From contig NZ_VKKZ01000010.1 in NCBI RefSeq assembly GCF_008271745.1, positions 914,213-978,212 of the forward strand: a DNA stretch of 64,000 nt, read 5' to 3'. Each line of letters begins with the position of its first letter. Position 1 is the first letter of the stretch. The position numbers and the translations under genes were made by a program. This stretch comes from Rufibacter glacialis (GTDB taxonomy: Bacteria > Bacteroidota > Bacteroidia > Cytophagales > Hymenobacteraceae). Below are positions 63,857 through 64,000 of this stretch, piece after piece. The notes below the pieces were generated by a model. The model was not told the DNA's origin, made no database searches, and worked only from the letters and a program-made list of their open reading frames with translations.

Positions 63857-63891
63857 TTTTTAGTATTACCACCAACTTCTATATAACTCCC

Positions 63892-64000
63892 CTAAGCGGC
63901 TTCCTTTTTCAGTTCAAAGAGCCTCCGCTCTAGGTATATTATCTTCGCCTGCCTGTACTTTTTCTGATAGGCAGTCAGCTCAACAGGGCTGAACTCCTGC
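63892..64000 (-). CDS. C-terminal fragment of an unidentified gene (5' end outside window)
   Basis: The last 35 codons of a minus-strand gene: QEFSPVELTAYQKKYRQAKI then IYLERRLFELKKEAA and TAG. The helical, basic, coiled-coil-like tail could belong to a transposase subunit or a phage-type protein; I cannot tell. Its start is outside the window. It is the nearest candidate for any element that could carry the cassette array, but nothing identifies it as an integrase. Confidence 0.5.
   Translation of the reverse strand, partial: QEFSPVELTAYQKKYRQAKIIYLERRLFELKKEAA

Larger units (their letters stand above)
58202..63876 (-). mobile_element. Integron-like gene cassette array (integrase not seen)
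   Basis: Seven minus-strand genes follow each other, separated by six attC-like sites. The sites lie at 58871-58940, 60570-60645, 61165-61240, 61848-61920, 62376-62445 and 62974-63052. All carry GGCCGACGGCC (minus strand) in the centre and AAC/GTT boxes at the ends. Each cassette begins with bases complementary to the first box of its own site (for example GTTGGTGGTAATACT against AGTACTACCACCAAC). Genes are all in one orientation and mostly of unknown function. The base composition is lower in G+C than the backbone. No integrase or attI is visible; the last cassette lacks a site. Confidence 0.8.

Noticed and set aside
63892..64000. Integron integrase C-terminus
   Set aside because: The visible 35 residues show no tyrosine-recombinase motif and run in the same direction as the cassettes.

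Overview
The window looks like a chromosomal segment of a Bacteroidota bacterium, most likely Cytophagales/Hymenobacteraceae (Rufibacter-like). This rests on family recognition: two TonB-dependent receptors with carboxypeptidase-regulatory-like N-termini, a DUF2723 (GT117) membrane protein, a BlaI/M56-BlaR1 pair whose sensor has a TonB-like tail, a fused CcoN-CcoO cbb3 oxidase, and abundant short intergenic palindromes. Most of the backbone is G+C-rich. Two stretches are clearly more A+T-rich: about 33.5-36.8 kb and about 58.2-63.9 kb.

Layout. 1-16.4 kb: a truncated TonB receptor, an SDR enzyme, a DsbA-like protein, the DUF2723 protein, a histidine kinase and (3.7 kb away) an OmpR-type regulator, an esterase-like lipoprotein, an AlkC-like protein, an LEA-2-like protein and a cupin. 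16.6-19.1 kb: the CcoI-type copper ATPase. 20.3-27.7 kb: a lipoprotein/CDF transporter pair, a peroxidase, a HAD phosphatase, DoxX and signal peptidase I. 28.3-33.4 kb: a PAS protein with a CZB-like partner, an NmrA/AraC pair and a nucleotidyltransferase pair. 33.6-36.7 kb: a two-gene A+T-rich operon of a long, apparently catalytically dead prokaryotic Argonaute and a protein with two C-terminal membrane helices. 37.0-45.7 kb: the cbb3 oxidase cluster ccoS-ccoNO-ccoQ-ccoP, a 1.1 kb repeat-rich gap, then ccoG-ccoH-SafE-USP. 45.8-57.9 kb: BlaI/BlaR1, DUF1456, a single cassette-like DUF3885 gene, a second TonB receptor, a phosphoesterase-propeller protein, an orphan ABC ATPase and two acetyltransferases. 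58.2-63.9 kb: a run of minus-strand genes of mostly unknown function separated by near-identical hairpin sites.

Two systems stand out. (1) The Argonaute-membrane protein operon has the layout of an inactive long-B pAgo defence system with a membrane effector; the genes share an ATGA stop/start. (2) The last 5.7 kb behaves like an integron cassette array. Six attC-like sites (GGCC-GTC-GGCC core, flanked by AAC...GTT boxes) separate promoter-poor genes. In nearly every cassette the first bases are complementary to the start of that cassette's own terminal site, which is the expected footprint of excision and insertion at attC. One more solitary cassette with the same signature lies 9 kb away at 48.85-49.59 kb. 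No integrase is visible.

Other threads. The three promoters of the cbb3 regulon (ccoS, ccoG, ccoI) each carry TGAY-N4-RTCA FNR/CRP-like boxes in pairs exactly 22 bp apart. A family of about 220-300 bp dispersed repeats occurs four times, two copies inverted toward each other inside the cbb3 cluster. Several gaps contain short-period word repeats with inverted partners.
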